Source: Microbacterium sp. LWO13-1.2 | GTDB taxonomy: Bacteria > Actinomycetota > Actinomycetes > Actinomycetales > Microbacteriaceae | Length of the DNA: 64,000 nt | Direction: 5' to 3' | Assembly: GCF_038397725.1 (NCBI RefSeq) | Contig: NZ_CP151634.1 | Location: 1,984,001-2,048,000 of the forward strand | Shown here: positions 16,360 through 24,568 of the stretch, piece after piece | Layout: each line of letters begins with the position of its first letter | Position numbering within the stretch: position 1 is the first letter of the stretch | Translations under genes and position numbers: made by a program | Notes under the pieces: generated by a model | What the model saw: only the letters and a program-made list of their open reading frames with translations | What the model was told of the DNA's origin: nothing | The model's database searches: none

Positions 16360-16800
16360 ATGCCTGCTTCTCATCGCCCCGGTCTGCGGATCTCGGCGGG
16401 GCTCACGATCCCCGAATCCGAGTTGTCGTGGCGATTCTCGCGCTCGTCGGGTCCCGGCGGACAGAGTGTGAACACCGCGGACTCGCGGGTGGAACTCGTC
16501 TGGGATGCGGCCGGTTCGACGGCCCTCTCGCCGATTCAGCGCGAGCGGCTGTTCGAGCGGCTCAGCGGTCGTCTCGTCGGCGGCGTGTTGACGATCGTCG
16601 CTTCCGAGCACCGGGCGCAGGTGCGAAACCGTGATGCCGCACGGGATCGGCTCGCCACGATCGTGGCCGAGGCGCTGCGCCCGCCGGCACCGCCGCGCCG
16701 ACCGACCAAGCCGAGTCGAGGCTCGAAGGAGCGACGGCTGAAGGCGAAGCAGCAGCGGACCGACGTCAAGCAGTTGCGCCGGAGGCCGCGCGATACGTGA
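16360..16800 (+). CDS. arfB: Peptidyl-tRNA hydrolase ArfB (ribosome rescue)
   Basis: 146 residues, close to the usual 140. A class I release-factor domain with the GGQ motif in RSSGPGGQSVNTADSRVELVWD and a basic C-terminal tail (KPSRGSKERRLKAKQQRTDVKQLRRRP) that enters the empty mRNA channel of stalled ribosomes. It hydrolyses peptidyl-tRNA on ribosomes lacking a stop codon. No stop-codon recognition domain is present, so it is not a normal release factor. ATG 16360 follows GATGATGG, a weak ribosome binding site. The tRNA-like sequence sits just upstream. Confidence 0.93.
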   Translation: MPASHRPGLRISAGLTIPESELSWRFSRSSGPGGQSVNTADSRVELVWDAAGSTALSPIQRERLFERLSGRLVGGVLTIVASEHRAQVRNRDAARDRLATIVAEALRPPAPPRRPTKPSRGSKERRLKAKQQRTDVKQLRRRPRDT

Positions 16801-16801
16801 T

Positions 16802-18877
16802 TCAGTCCTTCCCGCCCCGCACGAGTTCCAGCCCGGCGCCGGCGAACTGACGCAGCGTGGCATCCGGGAGGAATGCCCGGGTGAGCGCTCCGCCGATGCG
16901 CGTCAGATCGCTCTCGTCGCGGAACAGCAGGTACATCGTCTCGTACCGCGGATTGAACTTCTGCTTGAACTTGTGCAACGACCCGAACCCGTACACCGGC
17001 TCGAGAGACTCGGCGAGTTTGTCGCTGAGCGCCGCGATCATGCCGGCATCCGGTGGGTAGTCGTGGGCGAGCGGAGCCCCGGAGAGCGACATGATCTGCG
17101 CGCCCTCCTCGGAGAACAGCTTCGCCGAAGAGCCGATGAGGAACTCCATCACCGGGCCGAATCCGCCGTCTCGGCGTCGCATGAGGTCGAGCGTCCAGCC
17201 GTGCACCGATCCGTCGCTCCCGTAGACCGGAAGCCACGACAGGAATCCGTCGACATCGCCGTTCGGGGCGACAGCCAGTGCCAGCCGCACCTCCGGGTCT
17301 TCAGCCTCATCGAGGGTGCCCAGAGTGAATCGCATCTCCGGAAGGTCCTTGTCGCCGACCCATGCCTCCGAGATCGCACGCAGTTGCTGCCGCACGCCCC
17401 ACGTCTCGTCCTTGAGGTGCGTCATCCGGAAGGTCATCTCCTCCCGCCCCGCGCGGTTGAGGGATGAGCGCACCGAGTTCCACTGCTTGCCGGTGAAGGC
17501 GAGACCGGGCAGGTCGACGATGGTGTCGTCGGCGACGACGATGCTGCGCCACGACGGCGGCACCGCAGCGCGGGTGTCGGCATCGGCGCTGAAGAAGCAC
17601 GGCACAAGGCCGGCGTGCTCCGCCATGCGGATGAACTCCTCGACCGCCTGACCACGTGTTTCGGCGGGGCCGATGGGGTCGGCGAGCGCCAGCGCCACTC
17701 CGCCACGCCGTTGGTATGTCACGATGCCGTGCTCGGTGCGGGCGTAGCTGTTGCCCTCCCATGTCGACATCCAGGACAGCGTCCCGCCGCCGTGCGCGTG
17801 CAACGCCGCCTTCACCTCATCGATGTCGGGAGAGGGCTGCAATCCGAGGGTGGAGGACCGGCGCGCGCGGAACGCGCGACGCACCCAGATCAGGTAGACG
17901 AGCACCAGCAGCCACAGGAACCCGCTCCCGAGTGCGAGTTCGGTCTCGCCGTCGATCTGGGCCTCGATCCGCGCCTCGCTCGTGATGATGATCGCGGCCA
18001 GGATGAGTGCCGCCACGAGTACGTTGAAGACGCTGAGGATGATCGCCAGCACCCACGACCAGCGACGACCGCGGCGCAGGCCGTTTACGACCATGAGGAT
18101 CACGACGGTGTCGATAGCCACGTCGATGAATCCGCCGGATGCCGGCTCGGTCGGACCGAAGGGGCCATCGGTGGGGACGAGGATCGTGATGATCTGCGTC
18201 ACGCCGAGAACAAGCACCGCCATCACGGCGATGAGGCGCTGCTCGCGCACGGTGGTCCGCCGGATGCGGAGCGTCCTGTCGACGACGAGGATGAGCAGCA
18301 CGGCGAGCAGGTGCTCGAGGTCGGCGATCGCTCCCCAGAACAGCATCGCGACGAACACGAAACCCAGCAGGATGAGCCAGCCGCGCACCCGCCACGGCGG
18401 GCGGAACAGCCCGATCGCGGCGGCGATGCACGCCATCGTGCCGCCGGAAGCACCGACATCGAGCGCGGTCGCCTGCGCCTGCGCCCACTCCCACTGCAGC
18501 TGTGAGAAGAGGAGCAGGAGCAGAGCCGTGGCGAGGATCGCGAAGAGCTGCCCGATCCAGTAGTACGCCAGGGCCACGCGGGAGCCGCGCCGGAACTCGA
18601 GGTAGGCCATGCCCCAGAAGCCCGCGATCGTGAAGAGATAGACCCACGGCTGGTTCACGAAGAAGGTGCCAGTGAGGGGAGTCCACCACCGGCCGTCGGT
18701 GAGATTCGGAAGCCCGTAGGCCACCGCGCCGAACAGGTCGTTGCGCTCGAACGGAATCCACAGACCCTGCCACACGATCCCGACGACGAGAATCAGCGCG
18801 ACCATGGTCAGCGTGGCCGGAATTCGCTTCAGGAAGAGGAGGATGCTGTTGGGTGTGCGGGTGCGAGGCTCGCTCAT
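16802..18877 (-). CDS. Rhomboid-like membrane domain fused to DUF2156/MprF-type aminoacyltransferase domain
   Basis: 691 residues. The first 210 residues hold a rhomboid-like bundle: a GASGG segment (GxSG with the candidate catalytic Ser) and, two segments later, ADLEHLLAVLL with a membrane His. Four more hydrophobic segments follow to about residue 350. The last 330 residues are the DUF2156 double-GNAT domain of MprF/LysX lipid synthases, including ERTEHGIVTYQRRGGVALALADPIG-like, KQWNSVRSSLNRA and GRWW-type blocks. Such domains transfer amino acids from aminoacyl-tRNA to phosphatidylglycerol. The start is set by TACGCT 6 bases upstream of ATG 18877. Convergent with arfB, with stops almost touching. 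Confidence 0.85.
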   Translation of the reverse strand: MSEPRTRTPNSILLFLKRIPATLTMVALILVVGIVWQGLWIPFERNDLFGAVAYGLPNLTDGRWWTPLTGTFFVNQPWVYLFTIAGFWGMAYLEFRRGSRVALAYYWIGQLFAILATALLLLLFSQLQWEWAQAQATALDVGASGGTMACIAAAIGLFRPPWRVRGWLILLGFVFVAMLFWGAIADLEHLLAVLLILVVDRTLRIRRTTVREQRLIAVMAVLVLGVTQIITILVPTDGPFGPTEPASGGFIDVAIDTVVILMVVNGLRRGRRWSWVLAIILSVFNVLVAALILAAIIITSEARIEAQIDGETELALGSGFLWLLVLVYLIWVRRAFRARRSSTLGLQPSPDIDEVKAALHAHGGGTLSWMSTWEGNSYARTEHGIVTYQRRGGVALALADPIGPAETRGQAVEEFIRMAEHAGLVPCFFSADADTRAAVPPSWRSIVVADDTIVDLPGLAFTGKQWNSVRSSLNRAGREEMTFRMTHLKDETWGVRQQLRAISEAWVGDKDLPEMRFTLGTLDEAEDPEVRLALAVAPNGDVDGFLSWLPVYGSDGSVHGWTLDLMRRRDGGFGPVMEFLIGSSAKLFSEEGAQIMSLSGAPLAHDYPPDAGMIAALSDKLAESLEPVYGFGSLHKFKQKFNPRYETMYLLFRDESDLTRIGGALTRAFLPDATLRQFAGAGLELVRGGKD

Positions 18878-18881
18878 GCGT

Positions 18882-19634
18882 TCAGCGTAGCGATGCCGCT
18901 TCCGTGCCGGGCGTCGTTCGGCGCGGCGTGTAGTGGTTCCACGCCGAGCGGAAGCCGATCCCCCCGTAGGTGGCGAAGCCCACTCCGTCGAGCAGCCCGA
19001 CACCGATCCCGACGGCCACCGCCCACTCGAACGCACCGCCGCCGGCGATTATCATCGACCCGGCGAAGAGGCCGATGACGCAGGCGTTGACGACGATGAG
19101 CAGCATCGCCGAGCTGCCGATGAGGATACTGGCGCCGCGGCGCCGCAGAAATGAATACGTCACCTTCATGCCGTCGAAGTCGTCGTACGTCGAAGCGAGG
19201 AAGACGTCGCGGACGGACGGGTCGAGGTCGACGTACGCACCGCGGAGTCTGTTCATCGCGACGACGTACATCATGTCCTCTTCGGACACGTTCATGACGC
19301 GGGTCTGAGTCATGAAACCGATGAGCGTGAGAAACCCCAGAATCGCGATCGACGCGCCCCCGAACCAGCCACGGAATTCCGATGCCTGGCCCAGGAGTCC
19401 GATCGTGACAAGACCGGCGGAGACGAGCGTGAGGAAGATCGTGATGCGAGTGAGCACCTCGCTCTGTGCGGTGCTGCGCGCTGCGAGCAGGCCCCAGTGC
19501 TCTGTCGCGAGTATCTGCGCGCGCCGAGCGAGGGCCGCATCCGTCTCGTTCGACCCGGGTGCGGCTTGTGGCTCCGTCTCCGGGCCGGGGTCGCCGGCTG
19601 TCGGCGGCTGCTCCGGGAGTGAGCGTTCGCTCAT
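18882..19634 (-). CDS. Conserved actinobacterial membrane protein of unknown function
   Basis: 250 residues. A Pro/Glu-rich N-terminus of 40 residues, then a helical ARRAQILATEHWGLLAARSTAQSEVLTRI segment, two hydrophobic helices, a 55-residue soluble linker with VSEEDMMYVVAMNRLRGAYVDLDP, two more hydrophobic helices and a short tail. The paired-helix design loosely resembles SLATT-type effectors, but I cannot confirm that. Upstream of the rhomboid/MprF gene on the same strand, with 4 bases between them, although that gene also has its own promoter inside this gene's end. Confidence 0.75.
   Translation of the reverse strand: MSERSLPEQPPTAGDPGPETEPQAAPGSNETDAALARRAQILATEHWGLLAARSTAQSEVLTRITIFLTLVSAGLVTIGLLGQASEFRGWFGGASIAILGFLTLIGFMTQTRVMNVSEEDMMYVVAMNRLRGAYVDLDPSVRDVFLASTYDDFDGMKVTYSFLRRRGASILIGSSAMLLIVVNACVIGLFAGSMIIAGGGAFEWAVAVGIGVGLLDGVGFATYGGIGFRSAWNHYTPRRTTPGTEAASLR
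18884..18889 (-). promoter_or_regulatory. Leaderless -10 box (TACGCT) of the rhomboid/MprF gene
   Basis: TACGCT on the minus strand with 6 bases to ATG 18877; it overlaps the last codons of the upstream gene. Confidence 0.6.
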
Positions 19635-19640
19635 ATCGAC

Positions 19641-19646
19641 ATTGTG
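19641..19646 (-). promoter_or_regulatory. Leaderless -10-like box (CACAAT) of the conserved membrane protein
   Basis: CACAAT on the minus strand, 6 bases from ATG 19634; the first base differs from TAnnnT. Confidence 0.45.
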
Positions 19647-19816
19647 CACCCGGTGGGCTCCTGCCGATAGAGCGCAGCGGCGACCACTCATGACTCGCTG
19701 TGACGTCTGCTCGAGGCCGTTTCCCTGCCGTTCTTTTTCGGCCTGTAGCCTTATCGCCCGTATCACGCTGCCGCGACCCGTTCAGCGGCGCCCCCGATGA
19801 GTGAAGAGGTATCGCG

Positions 19817-20623
19817 ATGGCGAAGACGACGAAGGCCGTGAAATCGGCGAACGCAGCCCTGGCAGCGGCTGCGGATGCCGCAAAGGACGCCAAGCGCCTG
19901 AGCAAGACCCTTCCCAAGAAGGATGCGAAGAAACTGCGCACCCTCGCCGACGAGGCGAAGGACGTCGCCAAGGCGCCGAAGAAGAAGGTGGAGCGCAAGC
20001 CCCGCAAGGTCGAGAAGAAGGCTGTCGCCGCCATCGGCCGCATCGAGAAGGCGTCGGACAAGATCGAGAGCAAGCTCGCTGCCGCCGCCGCAGCGGCGAA
20101 GAAGGATGCAGCGAAGAAGGCCGCCGCGAAAGCGGGCAAGGCGGCGAAGTCCGCCGAGAAGAGTGTCAAGACGGACAAGGAAACCAAGGCAGCGAAGCCG
20201 TCGACCGCGTCAGCGCCGGCTCCGGTGACGTCGGAACTCACGGCGGAGAAGGCGACGAAGCCCGTGGTCGCGACCAAGCCGGCGGCGAAGCCAGCAGCAG
20301 CGACGAAGCCGGCTGCCGCGACGAAGTCGGCTGCCGTGACCAAGCCGGCGGCGAAGCCGGCTGCTGCGACGAAGCCGGCGGCAGCAACGAAGCCTGCGTC
20401 AGCAACCAAGACGGCACCGGCCGCCAAGCCTGCTGCGAAGCCCACGGCTAAGCCGACCGCCAAGCCGGCAGCAATGCCCGCCGCCGCGCCCGCAACCCGC
20501 AAGGCCTCCACAGATCTCGCCGACCTCACCGTCGCCGAACTGCGCGCACGGGCTCGCGCCGCAGGGCGAACCGGCTACTCGAAGCTCACCAAGGCGCAGT
20601 TGCTCGCTCTGCTGTCCGCCTGA
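19817..20623 (+). CDS. Histone H1-like Lys/Ala/Pro-rich DNA-binding protein with C-terminal Rho-N/SAP-like helix
   Basis: 268 residues. Residues 1-110 are Lys/Ala-rich helical repeats (SKTLPKKDAKKLRTLADEAKDVAKAPKKKVE). Residues 140-230 are degenerate KPAAATKP-type repeats like eukaryotic H1 tails and bacterial HupB/Hc1 tails. The last 35 residues (TVAELRARARAAGRTGYSKLTKAQLLALL) match the Rho N-terminal/SAP-like helix-extended-loop-helix. Probably nucleoid-associated. ATG 19817 follows AAGAGG. A TAGCCT box at 19750-19755 would give a leader of about 55 bases. Only 3 bases separate it from the NRPS-like gene, so the two are probably co-transcribed. Confidence 0.82.
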   Translation: MAKTTKAVKSANAALAAAADAAKDAKRLSKTLPKKDAKKLRTLADEAKDVAKAPKKKVERKPRKVEKKAVAAIGRIEKASDKIESKLAAAAAAAKKDAAKKAAAKAGKAAKSAEKSVKTDKETKAAKPSTASAPAPVTSELTAEKATKPVVATKPAAKPAAATKPAAATKSAAVTKPAAKPAAATKPAAATKPASATKTAPAAKPAAKPTAKPTAKPAAMPAAAPATRKASTDLADLTVAELRARARAAGRTGYSKLTKAQLLALLSA

Positions 20624-20626
20624 TCG

Positions 20627-23600
20627 ATGACAGCGCAGGAGTACCTCGACCGGACGGATGCGGCGCCGGCACCACGGACGCTGATCGATGTGTTGCGGGA
20701 GACCGCACGGCGGTTTCCCGAGGCCTCAGCGCTGGAGGATGCTGCCGGTGCGCTCAGCTACTCCGAGCTGCTCGCCAGCGTGTGGCGCACCGCCACCCGG
20801 CTGAGCGTGCAGGGTGTGCGTCGTGGCGACCGCGTCGGTGTGCGAATGCCGTCGGGGGATCGCGAGCTCTACCTCGCGATCCTCGGGATCATGGCGGTCG
20901 GCGCCGCCTACGTTCCGGTCGACGCCGACGATCCGCAGGAGCGCGCGGATCTCGTCTTCGGTGAGGCCGGTGTTCGCGGCGTCATCACCGGAAAGGGCGA
21001 GTACCGAGCACGCAACGACGAATCGCGAGCCGAGCCCGCAGCATCCGGCGGCCTGTTCGACGGCGCCGACCCGCATCCGAACTCGAGCATGACCGCCACG
21101 GTGCCGCAGCCGACCCTCGAGGATGACGCCTGGATCATCTTCACCTCGGGTTCGACAGGCGTGCCGAAGGGCGTCGCCGTCAGTCACCGTTCGGCCGCGG
21201 CCTTCGTCGACGCCGAGGCGCACCTCTTCCTGCAGGACTCACCGCTCGGTCCTGGCGACCGCGTTCTCGCCGGCCTGTCGGTGGCCTTCGATGCCTCCTG
21301 CGAGGAGATGTGGCTCGCCTGGCGGCACGGCGCGTGCCTGGTGCCCGCTCCGCGTGCGCTGGTGCGCTCGGGCGAAGACCTCGGTCCGTGGCTGCTCGGG
21401 CACGGGATCACGGTCGTCTCGACCGTGCCGACTCTTGCCGCGCTGTGGCCGCAGGACGCGATCGAGAACGTCAGACTGCTGATCTTCGGCGGCGAGGCAT
21501 GCCCGCCTGAGCTCGTCTCCCGGCTCGTCGCCGAGGGGCGCGAGGTCTGGAACACCTACGGCCCGACCGAAGCCACCGTCGTCGCCTGTGCGGCTCTCCT
21601 CGACGGCACGGGCCCGGTGCGCATCGGTCTTCCGCTCGACGGCTGGTCTCTCGCCGTGGTCGACGCCGATGATCGACCGGTCGCCGATGGCGAAGTCGGC
21701 GAGCTCATCATCGGGGGAGTGGGTCTCGCCCGCTATCTCGACCCGGCCAAGGACGCCGAGAAGTACGCGCCGATGCCCTCTCTCGGCTGGGACCGGGCGT
21801 ACCGCTCCGGTGACCTCGTGCGCGCCGACGCGGCCGGGCTCCTCTTCCAGGGGCGGGCGGATGACCAGGTGAAGGTCGGCGGGCGGCGCATCGAACTCGG
21901 TGAGGTCGAGTCCGCGCTGCAGGCGCTGACGGCCGTCTCCGCGGCGACCGTCGTGGTCCAGCGATCCGAGGGCGGAGTGTCGCTGCTCGTCGGCTATGTC
22001 GTCCCGACCGATGGCTTCGATCGGCAGGTCGCTCGGGCCGAACTCGCCGAGACGCTCCCCGCACCCCTGATCCCGCTCCTCGCCGTGATGGACGATCTCC
22101 CGGTGCGCACCTCCGGCAAGGTCGACAAGACAGCGCTCCCGTGGCCGCTCGTCGACACGGACGCCGCGGACTCCACTCTCTCCGGCACGCAGGCGTGGCT
22201 CGCCGAGCAATGGGTCACCGTGCTCGGCATCCGTCCCACCGACGAGAAGGCCGACTTCTTCCAGCTGGGCGGTGGGTCGCTGGCCGCCGCGCAGCTGGTC
22301 TCGCGCATCCGTGCTCGCGCCCCGGAATTCACGATGGCAGACGTCTACGATCTGCCGCGCCTCAAGCAGATGGCGGATGCGGTCGACGCGGCGTCGTCCG
22401 ACGAGGACCCTTCCGATTCGTTCAGCAGGGCACGCCCGACTCCGCGGGTCATGCAGTGGGTGCAGACCATCGCCGGCGTGCCCCTCTTCATCCTCGCGGG
22501 GCTTCGCTGGGTCACCTGGCTGCTCACCGCGAGCTGGCTCCTGCGCCTCGTTCCCGGCTTCGACTTCCTGCCCACGGCGCCGGCGTGGATCATCGCAGTG
22601 GGCCTCCTGCTCTTCGTCACACCATGGGGCCGGATGGCGGTCTCCGCCGGGCTCGCCCGCCTGCTCCTCTTCGGGCTGGAGCCGGGCGACTATCCGCGTG
22701 GCGGCGGCGTGCATCTGCGTCTCTGGCTGGCCGAGCAGGTCGCCCACCAGATCGATCCGGTGGGTCTGGCCGGGGCGCCGTGGGTTTCGTACTACGCCAG
22801 GGCGCTGGGCGCCAAGATCGGCCCGAACGTCGATCTGCACACGCTTCCTCCGGTGACCGGCATGCTCGATGTCGCCGAGGGGGCGGCCATCGAGCCCGAG
22901 GTCGACCTCACCGGGTACTGGATCGATGGCGACACGGTGCGCGTCGGCGGCATCCGCGTCGGCGCGAACGCCACCATCGGCTCGCGCAGCACCCTCGCGC
23001 CGGGTACCAGGATCGGCCGCGGTGCCGAGATCGCGCCTGGCTCCGCCGTCTTCGGCCGGGTGCGCGCCGGACAGCGCTGGGCAGGGTCGCCGGCGGCACG
23101 CGTCGGCGGCACCTCGAAGCCGCTCGCCCCGGCGCGCCCGCCCGCGCGCCGCCGCTGGCTGTGGGCGTACGGGCTCTCCTCCGCTGCGCTGGGCCTCCTG
23201 CACTTCGGCGCCTTCGGCGTTGGGGCGCTCGTCATCGCGCAGGGAATCCGGGGTGCGACGTCGCTGGCGTCCGCGATTCCCGGCGCATTGTTCTGGCTGA
23301 TTCCGGCTGTCCTCGCAACCGGCGTCACCTTCGCCGGCGCGGTGCTGCTCTTCACCCGGCTGCTCTCGATCGGACTGACCGAGGGAGTGCATCCCGTTCG
23401 CGGGCGGGTCGCCTGGCAGGCATGGACGGTGGAACGCCTGCTGGATTCGGCGCGCACGCTGCTGTTCCCGATCTACGCCAGCCTGTTCACCCCGATCTGG
23501 CTCCGGATGCTGGGGGCACGCGTGGGCCGCGAGGTCGAGGCATCCACCGTCCTCCTCCTGCCGTCGATGACCACGATCGACGACGGCGCGTTCCTCGCCG

Positions 23601-24568
23601 ACGACACGATGGTCGCCACGTACGAACTCAAGGGCGGGTGGATGCGGCTCGCGCACGCCAGGATCGGCAAGCGGGCATTCCTCGGCAACTCCGGCATGGC
23701 CGGCCCCGGGCATCGGGTTCCGAAAGACGGTCTCGTCGCCGTGCTGTCGGTGGCTCCGGAGAAGTCGAAGCCGGGTTCGTCCTGGCTCGGATCTCCCGCT
23801 GTGCGCCTGCGCCGGGTCGTGAACGACTCCGATCTGAGCCGCACCTACAAGCCCCGCACGTCTCTGCGCGTGGCGCGGGCGCTCTGGGAGGCGTGCCGCC
23901 TCATCGCGGTGTTCGTCACGTGCGGGCTGGGCCTGGCCGTCTTCTTCGTACTCGCGGCACTCATCGACAGCTGGGGGCTCGTGGCCGCCGGAGTGCTCTC
24001 CGGCTTCGTGATGCTGCTCGCCGGTGCTGTCGCTGCTGCCGTCTCGACGATCGCGAAATGGGCGTTCGTCGGGCGGATCCGCCCCGGCGAGCATCCGCTC
24101 TGGTCGAGTTTCGTGTGGCGCACCGAGGTCGCCGACACGTTCACCGAGATGGTCGCCGCGCCGTGGTTCGCCAACGCGGCCGCCGGTACGCCGGCGCTAG
24201 CGCTGTGGCTGCGCTCGCTCGGCGCGAAGATCGGTCGCGGCGTCTGGACCGACAGCTACTGGCTGCCCGAACCCGATCTGGTGACTCTCGGCGACGGGTC
24301 GACGGTGAACCGCGGATGTGTGGTTCAGACGCATCTGTTCCATGATCGAGTGATGAGCACCGACACCGTGACACTCGAAGCTGGCGCCACGCTCGGGCCG
24401 CACAGTGTGATCCTGCCTGCGGCGACCATCGGCGGCAACGCCACGGTCGGCCCGGCCTCACTCGTCATGCGCGGGGAATCGGTGCCGATCGGCAGCCGAT
24501 GGAGCGGCAATCCCATCGGCCCCTGGCGTGCGGTGAAGGTGCGCGCGTACCAGGCGGACCACTCATGA
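20627..24568 (+). CDS. Pls/PosA-type NRPS-like protein: adenylation, carrier, membrane and left-handed beta-helix domains
   Basis: 1313 residues. Adenylation domain about 1-510 with IIFTSGSTGVPKGVAVSH (A3), FGGEACPPELV, NTYGPTEATV (A5), GELIIGG, YRSGDLVR (A7), GRADDQVKVGGRRIELGEVE (A8) and RTSGKVDK (A10 Lys). Carrier domain about 530-600 with DFFQLGGGSLAAAQL (pantetheine Ser). After it come six hydrophobic segments alternating with three hexapeptide-repeat LbH blocks (near 750-820, 965-1040 and 1210-1290), as in the Pls/PosA family, whose best-known members make poly-epsilon-lysine or related homopolymers. No condensation or thioesterase domain is seen. A phosphopantetheinyl transferase gene lies downstream. 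The substrate amino acid is not read here. Confidence 0.9.
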   Translation: MTAQEYLDRTDAAPAPRTLIDVLRETARRFPEASALEDAAGALSYSELLASVWRTATRLSVQGVRRGDRVGVRMPSGDRELYLAILGIMAVGAAYVPVDADDPQERADLVFGEAGVRGVITGKGEYRARNDESRAEPAASGGLFDGADPHPNSSMTATVPQPTLEDDAWIIFTSGSTGVPKGVAVSHRSAAAFVDAEAHLFLQDSPLGPGDRVLAGLSVAFDASCEEMWLAWRHGACLVPAPRALVRSGEDLGPWLLGHGITVVSTVPTLAALWPQDAIENVRLLIFGGEACPPELVSRLVAEGREVWNTYGPTEATVVACAALLDGTGPVRIGLPLDGWSLAVVDADDRPVADGEVGELIIGGVGLARYLDPAKDAEKYAPMPSLGWDRAYRSGDLVRADAAGLLFQGRADDQVKVGGRRIELGEVESALQALTAVSAATVVVQRSEGGVSLLVGYVVPTDGFDRQVARAELAETLPAPLIPLLAVMDDLPVRTSGKVDKTALPWPLVDTDAADSTLSGTQAWLAEQWVTVLGIRPTDEKADFFQLGGGSLAAAQLVSRIRARAPEFTMADVYDLPRLKQMADAVDAASSDEDPSDSFSRARPTPRVMQWVQTIAGVPLFILAGLRWVTWLLTASWLLRLVPGFDFLPTAPAWIIAVGLLLFVTPWGRMAVSAGLARLLLFGLEPGDYPRGGGVHLRLWLAEQVAHQIDPVGLAGAPWVSYYARALGAKIGPNVDLHTLPPVTGMLDVAEGAAIEPEVDLTGYWIDGDTVRVGGIRVGANATIGSRSTLAPGTRIGRGAEIAPGSAVFGRVRAGQRWAGSPAARVGGTSKPLAPARPPARRRWLWAYGLSSAALGLLHFGAFGVGALVIAQGIRGATSLASAIPGALFWLIPAVLATGVTFAGAVLLFTRLLSIGLTEGVHPVRGRVAWQAWTVERLLDSARTLLFPIYASLFTPIWLRMLGARVGREVEASTVLLLPSMTTIDDGAFLADDTMVATYELKGGWMRLAHARIGKRAFLGNSGMAGPGHRVPKDGLVAVLSVAPEKSKPGSSWLGSPAVRLRRVVNDSDLSRTYKPRTSLRVARALWEACRLIAVFVTCGLGLAVFFVLAALIDSWGLVAAGVLSGFVMLLAGAVAAAVSTIAKWAFVGRIRPGEHPLWSSFVWRTEVADTFTEMVAAPWFANAAAGTPALALWLRSLGAKIGRGVWTDSYWLPEPDLVTLGDGSTVNRGCVVQTHLFHDRVMSTDTVTLEAGATLGPHSVILPAATIGGNATVGPASLVMRGESVPIGSRWSGNPIGPWRAVKVRAYQADHS

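Noticed and set aside
18874..20529. Long minus-strand frame with Ala/Gly/Phe repeats opposite the H1-like gene
   Set aside because: It is the antisense reading of the Lys/Ala/Pro repeat tail; the plus frame has proper start signals and a domain at the end.
21239..24094. 951-codon open frame on the minus strand
   Set aside because: Lies entirely antisense to the Pls/PosA-type gene and has Arg/Gly/Glu-rich low-complexity translation, typical of shadow frames in GC-rich DNA.
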